DNA of 64,000 nt, taken from positions 62,001 through 126,000 of the forward strand of contig JAEESN010000002.1 of assembly GCA_016286365.1 (NCBI GenBank). The letters are read 5' to 3'. The notes below the pieces were generated by a model that saw only the letters and a program-made list of their open reading frames with translations, ran no database searches and was not told the DNA's origin. Of the stretch, positions 38,487 to 48,021 are shown one piece after another (position 1 is the first letter of the stretch; every line of letters begins with the position of its first letter). The stretch is from Treponema sp. Its GTDB lineage: Bacteria > Spirochaetota > Spirochaetia > Treponematales > Treponemataceae. The translations under genes were made by a program, and so were the position numbers.

Positions 38487-39007
38487 TAGAACGCTCAGAC
38501 ACACTGAACAACCAGGCAATAATTCTTGCTTCCGGCGGAAACTATGTAGAATCAATCGCATGTTTTAAAAGAGCCATCACAATAGACAAAAATAACTATC
38601 TTTTGTGGTACAACCTTGGAATTACATACCGCGATGCAGGCGAAAACGAAAGCGCAAGGGAAGCACTCATTCAAGCTTTTCAGATTAATCCCGAAAACGA
38701 AGAAGTAATAGAAACTCTTGCAACACAGTGTCTTTCCATGGGAAATTTAAACGAAGCAGTTTATTACTGTAATTACGGGCTTAAACTGAATAATGCAAAC
38801 GCACACTTATGGAACCTTCTGGGTGTATGCTTTTTCCAGGAAGAAATGTACATAGAAGCATCGGAAGGTTTCGAAATGGCACTTTCGCTCAATCCATATT
38901 ATGCTGATGCTCTTTTAAACTTAAAAGACACTTATTCCGAGCTTGGAAATAAAAATGGTGTGATTGAATGCACAATGCGCTTAAAGGAAATTAAAATTCA
39001 TTCTTAA
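38483..39007 (+). CDS. TPR-repeat protein
   Basis: Repeated TPR pattern (YLLWYNLGITYRDAGENESAREALIQAFQINPENEE). Confidence 0.85.
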   Translation: MIERSDTLNNQAIILASGGNYVESIACFKRAITIDKNNYLLWYNLGITYRDAGENESAREALIQAFQINPENEEVIETLATQCLSMGNLNEAVYYCNYGLKLNNANAHLWNLLGVCFFQEEMYIEASEGFEMALSLNPYYADALLNLKDTYSELGNKNGVIECTMRLKEIKIHS

Positions 39008-40190
39008 GGGCAAGACGGTTAATCTGGAGGGCAAGATTTTCCAGAGGAATCTGCTTTTGAACGCCACCCATTTCCCAGGCAACTTTTGGCATACCGTAAA
39101 CAATGCATGATTTTTCATCCTGACCAAGAGTCCATGCCCCTTTCTTACGCATTTCTGTTATCTCTACAGCTCCATCGCGTCCCATACCTGTCATGATTAC
39201 GCCAAGAGCCCTGTTTTCGTAGATATTCGCAATAGATTCAAAAAGAACGTCTGCTGATGGTCTGTGTCCGTTTCTTGGAGGATCTTCTGTTGTCCTGATT
39301 ACATTAGAAATAGCCCTGTGTTCAACCATCATGTGTTTTCCACCCGGAGCAATATAGATGTGACCACCAATTAAAGGCTCTCCATCCTTAGCTTCGGAAA
39401 CATCAAGCGGACAGATATTATCAAGACTCTGCGCAAATTCATTTGTAAAACCTGCCGGCATATGCTGAACAACAAGAATCGGCTGTTTTATGTCTTTATC
39501 TAAATCCTTGAACATGTCTCTTAAAGCGTTCGGACCGCCAGTAGAAATTCCGATTGCAATTACTTCGATTTTTCCGCCTTCTTTCTGAGGAACAATAACA
39601 ACAGGCTCTTTCTTTTTTGGAGCCATAAAACGGTCGGAAGGAAGGATTTTTGAAACAGATTCCGTTGCTTTTTTTGCAGCTTCTTCGCCCTTCTTCTGAA
39701 TTACAAAACGTTCTGCTTCTTTAAGCTTAGCCTGCTGGATAAAATATTCTGCTTCGGGAACCTTTTTTCCGTGTAAGAGCGCATGAACACGACCGTAAGA
39801 GGCAACATAATCAACTATATCTGTAGAAACATCGCTGATTTTTAAAGTAACGGAAGTTCCACCCGGTTTAGAGATGAAGTCTGTAGCACCAAGTTCAAGA
39901 CACTGCATTGTAACGGCAGCACCTTCTGTTGTGATGCTCGAAAGAACGATGACAGGAATATCAAGACCAAGTTCACGTCGTTTTTGTAAGAATTCAATGC
40001 CGTTCATTACAGGCATTTCTATGTCGAGGAGGATTACATCCGGCTTTTTTTCATCAATCATGGAAAGAAGAACCTGACCGTTTTCTGCCTTTCCGACAAC
40101 CTCAAATCCTTCTATATCGTTTATAATTCTTCCGATCAGATTCCGCATTAAGGCAGAATCATCACAAATCATTACAGAAATTTTATCCAT
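38991..40190 (-). CDS. cheB: Chemotaxis protein-glutamate methylesterase
   Basis: Receiver domain (VMICDDSALMRNLIGRII, DVILLDIEMPVMNGIEFL); GISTGGPNALRDMF; QHMPAGFTNEFAQSLD; VIMTGMGRDGAVEITEM. Confidence 0.95.
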   Translation of the reverse strand: MDKISVMICDDSALMRNLIGRIINDIEGFEVVGKAENGQVLLSMIDEKKPDVILLDIEMPVMNGIEFLQKRRELGLDIPVIVLSSITTEGAAVTMQCLELGATDFISKPGGTSVTLKISDVSTDIVDYVASYGRVHALLHGKKVPEAEYFIQQAKLKEAERFVIQKKGEEAAKKATESVSKILPSDRFMAPKKKEPVVIVPQKEGGKIEVIAIGISTGGPNALRDMFKDLDKDIKQPILVVQHMPAGFTNEFAQSLDNICPLDVSEAKDGEPLIGGHIYIAPGGKHMMVEHRAISNVIRTTEDPPRNGHRPSADVLFESIANIYENRALGVIMTGMGRDGAVEITEMRKKGAWTLGQDEKSCIVYGMPKVAWEMGGVQKQIPLENLALQINRLALKNEF

Positions 40191-40198
40191 TTTAACCT

Positions 40199-41020
40199 CT
40201 ATTCATTTTTCTGATACAGACAGGCCCAGTCAGTTTTTAAAAATTCAAATTTAGTGTTCATTCCAAATAAAGACTCTGAATGTCCAATAAAGAGGAATGA
40301 ATTCTTTGCCATATCATCATAGAATTTATTAACAACAGCACGCTGAGCAGGTTCATCAAAATAAATAAGTACATTGCGGCAGAAAACTACATCAAGATTT
40401 CTGAGTCCCGAATCGTTTTTTAAGTTATGATAGTCAAAGCGGATAGTATCCATCAAATCTTTTTTAACCTGATAGCCGCCGTCCACCTTTGTAAAATATT
40501 TTGTAAGATAATCAGCAGGAACACCTTCGACTTTTGCATCAGCATAAAATCCCTTCTGCCCTACCATGAGCGATTTGAGGGAGATGTCCGAGGCAGTAAT
40601 CTGGAAAGAAAAATCAGGTGGAAGAATTTCTTTAAGAATCATTGCGATTGTGTAAGGCTCTTCGCCTGTTGAACATCCTGCACTCCATATACGGATTATT
40701 TTGTCGGAAGAACCGGATGCTTTTCTAAGCTCAATCACCTTTGGAATTACATAATTTATGAATGCATCAAAATGCGGCTGATTGCGGAAAAAGCGGGTAA
40801 GGTTTGTTGTGACAGAATCGAGCATGACTTTTAATTCTTCAGCGTTAGAAGTTACAAGTGCATAATAATCTTCAGGCTTTTCAAGATTTTTTACCCGGAG
40901 CATTTCTTTGATTCTGCTGTCCAGGATTGATCTGTTTGTATTAGAAAAAGTTATTCCACTTTCGTCGTAAATGAGTTTCCTGAATTTTTCGTATTCAACA
41001 TCGTTCAAAATATCCTGCAT
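40199..41020 (-). CDS. cheR: Chemotaxis protein methyltransferase
   Basis: SVTTNLTRFFRNQPHFDAFINYVIP; IRIWSAGCSTGEEPYTIAMIL; VVFCRNVLIYFDEPAQRAVV. Confidence 0.95.
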   Translation of the reverse strand: MQDILNDVEYEKFRKLIYDESGITFSNTNRSILDSRIKEMLRVKNLEKPEDYYALVTSNAEELKVMLDSVTTNLTRFFRNQPHFDAFINYVIPKVIELRKASGSSDKIIRIWSAGCSTGEEPYTIAMILKEILPPDFSFQITASDISLKSLMVGQKGFYADAKVEGVPADYLTKYFTKVDGGYQVKKDLMDTIRFDYHNLKNDSGLRNLDVVFCRNVLIYFDEPAQRAVVNKFYDDMAKNSFLFIGHSESLFGMNTKFEFLKTDWACLYQKNE

Positions 41021-41123
41021 ATTAATATATTATACATCAAGATACCGAAAAAAGCGAAAAAAAAGAATTAAAAAAAATTTGTGTGGGAGAGAATTAATTC
41101 AAACAGACAATTATTTATAAACC

Positions 41124-41723
41124 TTATACTTCAGAAAAAGACTCATCATTTTGTCGAGGTTTAAAAAAGGCCTTGATACAATTTGGATTAATTATAGCTA
41201 TTTGTATATGATCCTTTTCTCTGAAACCTGAATCAGGATATATCTCATTTCCTTCAAAGAATACCCCACGAACTGAATCATAAGAAACGTGATTTTCATC
41301 TCTTTGATATTGGACAAAAGAATTAATTACAAAACAATCCAACTCTCTTTTGTATAAATCTTTACCACCAGAATTTTTAGGTAACTCAATCCCTAATTCT
41401 TTTAATTTCTGATAATGCTCTTTAACTTTCTGCAGGCAATCCTGTTCTGTAAAGTCCAAACAATTACCCAGACATATAACTGCACCTAAAACTGCTGGGT
41501 TAGTAATTTTCTGTTTATTATTCTGCTTGTGTTTTTTTAAATCTTCTGCCCATTTTAATGCTCTTTCTTTATCATTTTCCCAAAAATACATGCCTTTTCC
41601 AAGCCAGTCATATTGATTTTCACTATAATTTAATTTCTTTCTTCGATTATTTACAAGAGAATCACAAACAGATTGATCACAGCCATGAAAGCCATAAATA
41701 AGGTTATTTCTAATTTTATACAT
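41124..41723 (-). CDS. PARP/ADP-ribosyltransferase-like protein (putative)
   Basis: IYGFHGCDQSVCDSLV ... YDWLGKGMYFWENDKERALKWAEDL ... HIQIAIINPNCIKAFFKPR: HG, GxGxYF and a terminal strand reminiscent of PARP-like folds. Confidence 0.5.
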   Translation of the reverse strand: MYKIRNNLIYGFHGCDQSVCDSLVNNRRKKLNYSENQYDWLGKGMYFWENDKERALKWAEDLKKHKQNNKQKITNPAVLGAVICLGNCLDFTEQDCLQKVKEHYQKLKELGIELPKNSGGKDLYKRELDCFVINSFVQYQRDENHVSYDSVRGVFFEGNEIYPDSGFREKDHIQIAIINPNCIKAFFKPRQNDESFSEV

Positions 41724-41880
41724 TTTTATTAGGATCTGATTCGTATTTTGTTTTTTTCAATTTATTATCAACAAGCTTATAACCACAATAAGCCAAAACA
41801 GATGCTGTGAGTAAACCAGCTATTACAGCTCCGGTATTTGATTTTTTTTCTGCAGGGGAATTATTATTCTTTGTATCCAT
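41716..41880 (-). CDS. Small single-TM protein
   Basis: MDTKNNNSPAEKKSNTGAVIAGLLTASVLAYCGYKLVDNKLKKTKYESDPNKNV; SD ggagg; overlaps the 41124 gene by 8 bp. Confidence 0.6.
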   Translation of the reverse strand: MDTKNNNSPAEKKSNTGAVIAGLLTASVLAYCGYKLVDNKLKKTKYESDPNKNV

Positions 41881-41978
41881 AATCATCCTCCATTTTTTTG
41901 AATATAACATCAAAGAAGACCAGCGTCAACATCACAATAAACTAAAATTGACGTATTGGGAAAGCGCTGTGTCTGGCA

Positions 41979-42071
41979 TCATTCTGATGTGTTTTCCTGA
42001 TTGTTTAAACATCCAGTAAAGAAAAATACAAAAAAAACTAAAAGTGATAAAAAGCTATAATATCTTTTCAT
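41979..42071 (-). CDS. 30-aa mini-lipoprotein
   Basis: Minus strand ATG at 42071: MKRYYSFLSLLVFFVFFFTGCLNNQENTSE-stop; lipobox FTGC; gagaggggc SD-like upstream. Not in ORF track. Confidence 0.55.
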   Translation of the reverse strand: MKRYYSFLSLLVFFVFFFTGCLNNQENTSE

Positions 42072-42086
42072 AATTGCCCCTCTCCA

Positions 42087-43008
42087 TTATTTCTTTATTG
42101 TTTCTGCAAGTTCTAAAACTTTGTCTAGAGGAGCATTCATCTTCTGAGCCGCAATTTCTGGAGAAACATTAAAATCTCGTATTAAAATCATAGCATCTTC
42201 AATAGCCTTTTTATTTGCACCTGCGGACAAGCCTTTCTCCATACCGTCTTCGAAGGCTTCTTCTTTCTGGACTTCTAAATCTAATTCATAGTTATATGGA
42301 TCTAAAAACATATTGATAACCTCCGTACATTTTCGTTTAAGATAATCTGGCAGGATGTTTTTCTTGATTGCTTCCCTTACTGCCTTTTCAAGTAATTTTG
42401 CTTTTGCTTCTTTGGATTCTGCATTCTCTGTTATCTGGAGCCTGTATATAATCTCTATAAAATCGCAGTACTGCTTAAGGATATCACATTTTTTTATAAC
42501 AGGCAAACTTTCTGCAACCCCATTCTGAATATTGATAAGTTTTACGGTCACCTCAGAAAACGGTTCTTCCTGAGGAACAATAAATGCATCTGAAAGTTTT
42601 AAGGTCTGTTCTTTAGGAAGTTTATCTTTCCCATTATAAAAAAACATAAAACTCAGGGCTCGGGATTTTAAACAACTTTTGCTTATATTTTGCCTTAGCT
42701 GGAATTATCCCGTACATAATATGCACAAAATATTCCATCATTCTGAACGTCATATTTTCGTTAACCGTACTCTGATGCTCAATAAAAACAATGAGTTTAT
42801 TATTCACCAGCATGCTGATGTCGTTATAAACGCTCCTGAAAATATTCTGTGGGATAGTCTTTCTCTCGAGCACAGTATCTTCAAGCTTTAAATCCGTTCC
42901 GTGAATCGCATTGTAAAGTGAAAGAAAATTCTTTTTCCCAACAAGTTCATCATCTGCAAAAAGATCCGCGAACAGCGATGATTTAATTTCTCGATTTTCA
43001 TTAGCCAT
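42087..43008 (-). pseudogene. Rpn/PD-(D/E)XK transposase-like nuclease split by a frameshift in a T7 tract
   Basis: ORFs 42634-43008 and 42087-42647 read as one protein if one T is removed from atgtttttttataatgg (…PEFYVF-YNGKDKLPKEQ…). Confidence 0.75.
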
Positions 43009-43116
43009 ATTAAATCCTCCTCCAAAAGAAAAAAGTTCATACCCTAATAGTGCTTTTTTACGCGATTTCGGACCATTTTTAGAGAAAAAATTTTAAATAT
43101 GTTTAAAATCTTTTAT

Positions 43117-46100
43117 TTAATTTTCCGGGACAAAGACCCAATTTTCAAAGATATAATCATCGTCAAAGTATAATTCGTCATCAGGGGAGAAGCTTTTTTT
43201 ACATGTTATTTCAGAATGATTATTTGGACGAATAACTGCTCCAAGGGTGAATGTACTTGTGGAAGTGATAGTGTTTTTAATATTAGTAAGATATTGTTTT
43301 GTTGGATTAGATATTATATAAAATTCTGATGGAAGCATAAAATCTATAAATGTCATTGTGTTGGATAAATCCATATTAGCGAAAAATTCTTCGATGCCAT
43401 TTATATATACACCGTTTTGACAATGAATATTAACACCGTAATGTGTATCAGATTGTGATATATTATCGTGCATTATTATTTTATTTTCTGTTGTAGTTTG
43501 ATTATAAAAATATGCTCCGCTGTAAAAAAAGATACCGGGTACATATTTAGCTTTATTATTAGCAAATTCTGTACTCTGGATGTATAAAGATGATTCATCT
43601 TCACAGTATATTGTTCCGAAATCCTGACAATTGTTATATAAAATTTGTGGACATTTTGAGCCGTCGTTTTTCAGATATACAGTACCTCCATAATCTATAT
43701 AGATGGCACTTCCATCTCCTGTACTTAAACCAAAAGATCCCTTATTAGAACAGTTTTCTCTTATGCAGGTTTCACCTTGCATTGTAAAGGTAGCGTTTTT
43801 AGAAACATAGACACCACCTCCTTTTGTAGCAACATTGGCAGCATAGTTTAAATTTGGTGGAGCAGTAATGTTACTGGTAGTTTTTCCTATAATGCATTTA
43901 TCTTTCAGGATAACATTGCTGTTTTCTGCAAGCAGGATACCACCACCATATTGGCAATCATTTACATGATTAAGAGTAGAAGGAATGCAGCAACCACCAT
44001 ATATTGTAAGGTTTCTTATTTCTATGGTGTTATATTTTCCTGCATATATTGCAGAACCAAAATGACTAGAATCTCTGTTTGCATTGTAAGACTTTCCGTT
44101 TCCAAAGATGATGAATTTTTTACGGTTATTCGAAGTTGTATTATCAAATACAGCAGGAGAATAATTTTCTTTATAATAAGAATCTGTATTTTTTGTATAT
44201 TCATAATTATCTGTAAACCATATGATTCCAGGGTTTGATTCAGAAGCATTAGAAGATAAAGCATTGATGAGGTTTTGGAAAGAAGTTGAATCATACCCGG
44301 GTGCGTGTTTTTGTTTTTCCAGTGATTTAAGATTATAACTTTGCGAGGTGTCCGAAGGATTGTCTGAAAGGAGGCCTGTGTCGAGGACAAAGCAGGTATC
44401 ATATAAGGAATTACTAAAATCAAAATAATTTAATGCTTTTGCGGTGTTTTCTTTAGTTGTATTAGCAGAAAGGAGAATTGTGTTTTCCCCCAGACTTGTA
44501 AATGGTTTAAGTTTAATTCCAAGGTTAAAAGTAGTTGTGTTATTAAATGGAACTTTAATGCGGCCCGGGAAGAAGAATATGTCCCAGTTATTACCTTGTA
44601 TGTTCAGATTGTTTGGTGTGTTGCCGTCTTCCAGATATAAGGTTAAATTTCTCTGATTATCGGGATCGTAGTTGGTTGCAATTCCAAAACCGTGATCATT
44701 GCCATTGCTGGTGTAAGTATGGCCCGAAACGATTAAATTTGCCACCGAAAGATTATTATATCCGAAAAGACCACATCCATTATTAGAAGTGATTTCAAAT
44801 CCGGATACAGAACAGTTATATGCACAACAAATACCTGCAGTAGGATGGAAATCTTCCGTATGACTACTACTATTACCAGAAACCGTTGTGCCGTTTGTAA
44901 AAGTACCATCTTCTTTTAGAGTGATTCCAGTAATAAGATATGAGGATCGTGTAAAAATTCCGCCTCCGTCATAAGCAGAGTTTCCGGTTATATTACAATT
45001 AATAAGTCCGTTGTTTTTGTTATTAAAATAGAAGCTGTTTGATGTAATAAATACTCCGCCACCACGACCAGAGCTGGTGTCTGTGGAATTATTTTTAATT
45101 GTGGCATAATTTATATTTGAATAACCTGTAAGATAAATACCGCCACCATCATAACTTGTATAGTTATTTTGAATTGTAAACTTAGAATTATTGCTATTCT
45201 TTTCTGTAAGCACAAAACCAGTTGTACAGTAAATACCGCCACCATTTCTTACAGATTTGTTTTTAGAAATTATTGTATTTTCAAAGGTAACCTGAACAGG
45301 GTTAGATGTGAGCGAAGAATTAAAATAAAGGCCTCCGCCGCCGTATTCATCGTTAGTTTTAACAGTGGATTCATTTGCCCAATTTTCACCTGTTGTTGTA
45401 GTTGAACCAATTACAGAATCTTTAAACGAAATAGTTGAACCGGCTGTTGGAAAGTTCAGATAAAAACCGCCGCCCATAGTTGCTTTATTAGGATTATCAA
45501 GGTTTCCAACTGTTGTACTTGTTACAGTCAGAGTTTTTACTCCCGTACCCGTCATATAAAGAGCGCCACCTTGTCCATTTGTGGAAACGTTATCATAAAA
45601 ATTACAGCTATCTAAGCTTAGATTTCCATAACTGATATAGATTCCGGCCCCATGTCCTGTACCATTACCATTTTTTATTGCCTGGTTGCTATATATGTCA
45701 CTATTTTTTAAGCTAAGAGTTCTGGTTGTTTTGATTGCGCCGCCGGTTGAATTATCCGCTTTTCCACCGGTAAAATTGACGTTTTCTATTTCGAGTTCTG
45801 TTGTTTTTGTAGTAATCAAACGGCCATAAGATTTAGCATTGAGTATTGCGCGCTCTGTGTCGGAAGGAGCTTTTATTGTGACTTTAGAAGGACCTGAGAA
45901 GACCAGAAGGGTTTTAATACTCTGACTGTTTTCTCTGTCACTTGTCATATCGTTTTCTGTAGCAACATAATCTCCTTTTTCAAGAGATATTTCCCATTCT
46001 TCTGTTTTTCCTATTAAATAATCTCTGACTTTTGTAAGACTTGCAGGATGATCAGCAGAGCCACCCATATAAGCATCGTCTGTATCTCCATTTGTTACAT

Positions 46101-47334
46101 ATAGTTTATTTTCTCCTGGAATCAGTTTTTCTTCTGTGTCACTGGAATCTATATCATGGCTGTTTGTTGTCTGATAGTAATTTAATTGTACATTACCGCC
46201 TGGAATGTAAAATTTTATTGATGGAGTATCCCCTGCAGTAAAATCTTTGCTTTTCCACTCTGATTCATAATTAAGTTTATAGTGAATGGTTACGAAACCG
46301 GCCTTTTGAATTAATTGTGTTCCATCTTTATTTATAAGGTCAAATTCCGGAGAAAGTGTTATTTCATCCTCGTTTCTTTCAAATTTTGCATTTTTTAATT
46401 TTGCTTTTCCTGTAGAAAGTGTTGTAGCGGAGTATGAGGTCTGAAGGCCATGCTGATCTGTAATCAAAACTTTAAAAGTGTTGGTTTCTTTTTTTGAATT
46501 AAAATAAACAGGAATATCTTTTGCCTGGAAAGCAGGTAATTTTTGATAATTTAAGTTTGAAAAAGAAGAACTGTTCTGCGAAAAAGAAGAATTGTCAAAA
46601 GTAAAGGTATTGTTATTTATGTTTACACTAAAAGTATAATCAACATTATTTATTTTGATGTGGCATTTTCCGTTATCGTCTGCAAGGTCTTTGTAAATAT
46701 GTGGACAGGTTGAAGGTTTTTTTAAATTAAAGCATAAAACGCTGTTTTTTAATCCTTCATCATCATAATATTCTCCAATATAGGGTTCTTCTTCAAAAAT
46801 CTCCGGCGGTGTGTTTACTGTACAGTAAATTGTTAAGGGATCGGTTCGGCCGCCATCTCCAAGGGGATTAAGAGCATGAATAGGTTCATCTAAAAATGAG
46901 ATTTTTAGAGATATATCTCGGGTGTCATTATTTTCGCAGTTTCTCAGGTAGTCTTTATTATAAGTTATTTTTGTTTTTCCTAGAGGCTCACTATAGTCTT
47001 CTCTATAAAAAGTTTTCGGATCAGTAGAATTATCTTCTGGAATATCCTGCCATTTATCTTCTAGAGGATCATAATACTGAAAAAAACAGTGATGAGCGCC
47101 CGGGTTTGTAAAATAAACTTCGAAAGAAAAATCGCTGTCTGAGCGGATACAGAAATTACCATCTTTGTCTATTTGTCCTTCTCCAAGAGGTCTGTACTGT
47201 CCTAATAGTATTTCCGTTGAATACTTATGTAGATAATCGGGTATAGAAGAAGTAAAAATTGTGCACGAAAAAAAGGACAGAATTATTACGGTGGAGAGGA
47301 AGAGAAATTTATAAAACTTTTTAAGACGAAACAC
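43117..47334 (-). CDS. Large beta-helix (Pmp-like) lipoprotein
   Basis: Lipobox SFFSC; dozens of GGGI/GGAL-type repeats (GGAIKTTRTLSL, GGGIYLTGYS, GGGVYVSKNA); 1405 aa. Confidence 0.8.
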   Translation of the reverse strand: MFRLKKFYKFLFLSTVIILSFFSCTIFTSSIPDYLHKYSTEILLGQYRPLGEGQIDKDGNFCIRSDSDFSFEVYFTNPGAHHCFFQYYDPLEDKWQDIPEDNSTDPKTFYREDYSEPLGKTKITYNKDYLRNCENNDTRDISLKISFLDEPIHALNPLGDGGRTDPLTIYCTVNTPPEIFEEEPYIGEYYDDEGLKNSVLCFNLKKPSTCPHIYKDLADDNGKCHIKINNVDYTFSVNINNNTFTFDNSSFSQNSSSFSNLNYQKLPAFQAKDIPVYFNSKKETNTFKVLITDQHGLQTSYSATTLSTGKAKLKNAKFERNEDEITLSPEFDLINKDGTQLIQKAGFVTIHYKLNYESEWKSKDFTAGDTPSIKFYIPGGNVQLNYYQTTNSHDIDSSDTEEKLIPGENKLYVTNGDTDDAYMGGSADHPASLTKVRDYLIGKTEEWEISLEKGDYVATENDMTSDRENSQSIKTLLVFSGPSKVTIKAPSDTERAILNAKSYGRLITTKTTELEIENVNFTGGKADNSTGGAIKTTRTLSLKNSDIYSNQAIKNGNGTGHGAGIYISYGNLSLDSCNFYDNVSTNGQGGALYMTGTGVKTLTVTSTTVGNLDNPNKATMGGGFYLNFPTAGSTISFKDSVIGSTTTTGENWANESTVKTNDEYGGGGLYFNSSLTSNPVQVTFENTIISKNKSVRNGGGIYCTTGFVLTEKNSNNSKFTIQNNYTSYDGGGIYLTGYSNINYATIKNNSTDTSSGRGGGVFITSNSFYFNNKNNGLINCNITGNSAYDGGGIFTRSSYLITGITLKEDGTFTNGTTVSGNSSSHTEDFHPTAGICCAYNCSVSGFEITSNNGCGLFGYNNLSVANLIVSGHTYTSNGNDHGFGIATNYDPDNQRNLTLYLEDGNTPNNLNIQGNNWDIFFFPGRIKVPFNNTTTFNLGIKLKPFTSLGENTILLSANTTKENTAKALNYFDFSNSLYDTCFVLDTGLLSDNPSDTSQSYNLKSLEKQKHAPGYDSTSFQNLINALSSNASESNPGIIWFTDNYEYTKNTDSYYKENYSPAVFDNTTSNNRKKFIIFGNGKSYNANRDSSHFGSAIYAGKYNTIEIRNLTIYGGCCIPSTLNHVNDCQYGGGILLAENSNVILKDKCIIGKTTSNITAPPNLNYAANVATKGGGVYVSKNATFTMQGETCIRENCSNKGSFGLSTGDGSAIYIDYGGTVYLKNDGSKCPQILYNNCQDFGTIYCEDESSLYIQSTEFANNKAKYVPGIFFYSGAYFYNQTTTENKIIMHDNISQSDTHYGVNIHCQNGVYINGIEEFFANMDLSNTMTFIDFMLPSEFYIISNPTKQYLTNIKNTITSTSTFTLGAVIRPNNHSEITCKKSFSPDDELYFDDDYIFENWVFVPEN

Positions 47335-47514
47335 TTTTTTTATTTGTCCTTTGTTTTAAAAACTCAATCGAAATAAAGCAAAAGATGAATGTTACTCATA
47401 TTATAGAACGAAAATGATTATTATTCTATAAATTTGTGCAATATATTTGGCTGTTCAAACAATCGAGCTGGAATTAAGAGAGTTTTAAATCATGTAAAAA
47501 CTAAATCTGAATCA

Positions 47515-47766
47515 GGCTATAATGCCGTGGAGTGCAAATTCCACAAGTTTGATAGAGGCAGAAAGGGATTCGTCGTCGGTAGGAAGGGCAAAAAGGGTGC
47601 TGGCGCCGCTTTCGGGATTCTGGCGGACAATTTCTTTGCGGTTGGCAATGTAAAAATCACGCTGCTGGAGGATTATGGAACAGATTGATGCAGCTGCTTC
47701 GCGGATTTCCTTATTGGCTTTGAGCGTGATTTTTTCTATCTGACTAAAGGCTGCAAGAATTATTGT
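47515..47766 (-). pseudogene. C-terminal fragment of a tetR paralogue
   Basis: Minus-strand translation IILAAFSQIEKITLKANKEIREAAASICSIILQQRDFYIANRKEIVRQNPESGASTLFALPTDDESLSASIKLVEFAL closely matches the C-terminus of the TetR at 50006-50671. Confidence 0.85.
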
Positions 47767-47932
47767 CTTTGTCGTAATAATACTCCTGTTCGGGTATTAT
47801 GTCTTTAATCATTATTGTACTGGAATATTTATCAAGATATTCAGGAACAGATGGTTCAAAAATTTCACACGAAGAGAAACAAAAACAGGTAAATAAAAAA
47901 AGAAAGAAAAGGAAGCGTCTAAAGAATTTCAT
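47744..47932 (-). pseudogene. Truncated beta-helix-family lipoprotein N-terminus, fused out of frame to the tetR relic
   Basis: MKFFRRFLFFLFLFTCFCFSSCEIFEPSVPEYLDKYSSTIMIKDIIPEQEYYYDKDN matches N-termini of the 43117 and 48022 lipoproteins, then runs into tetR-like sequence and stops. Confidence 0.8.
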
Positions 47933-48021
47933 ACTTTTTAATAAAATAAACTCCAAAAATGTTATTAATGTAAACTCATTTATTGTATCACTTTAGAGGA
48001 GTTTTTTAAAGTTTGAAATGT

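Noticed and set aside
43951-44423. ORFs 43951-44238 (+) and 44022-44423 (-) in the large lipoprotein gene
   Set aside because: Alternative-frame ORFs inside a repetitive AT-rich coding sequence; no start signals.
47434-47688. Plus-strand 84-aa ORF
   Set aside because: Lies antisense to the tetR relic, which explains the sequence better.
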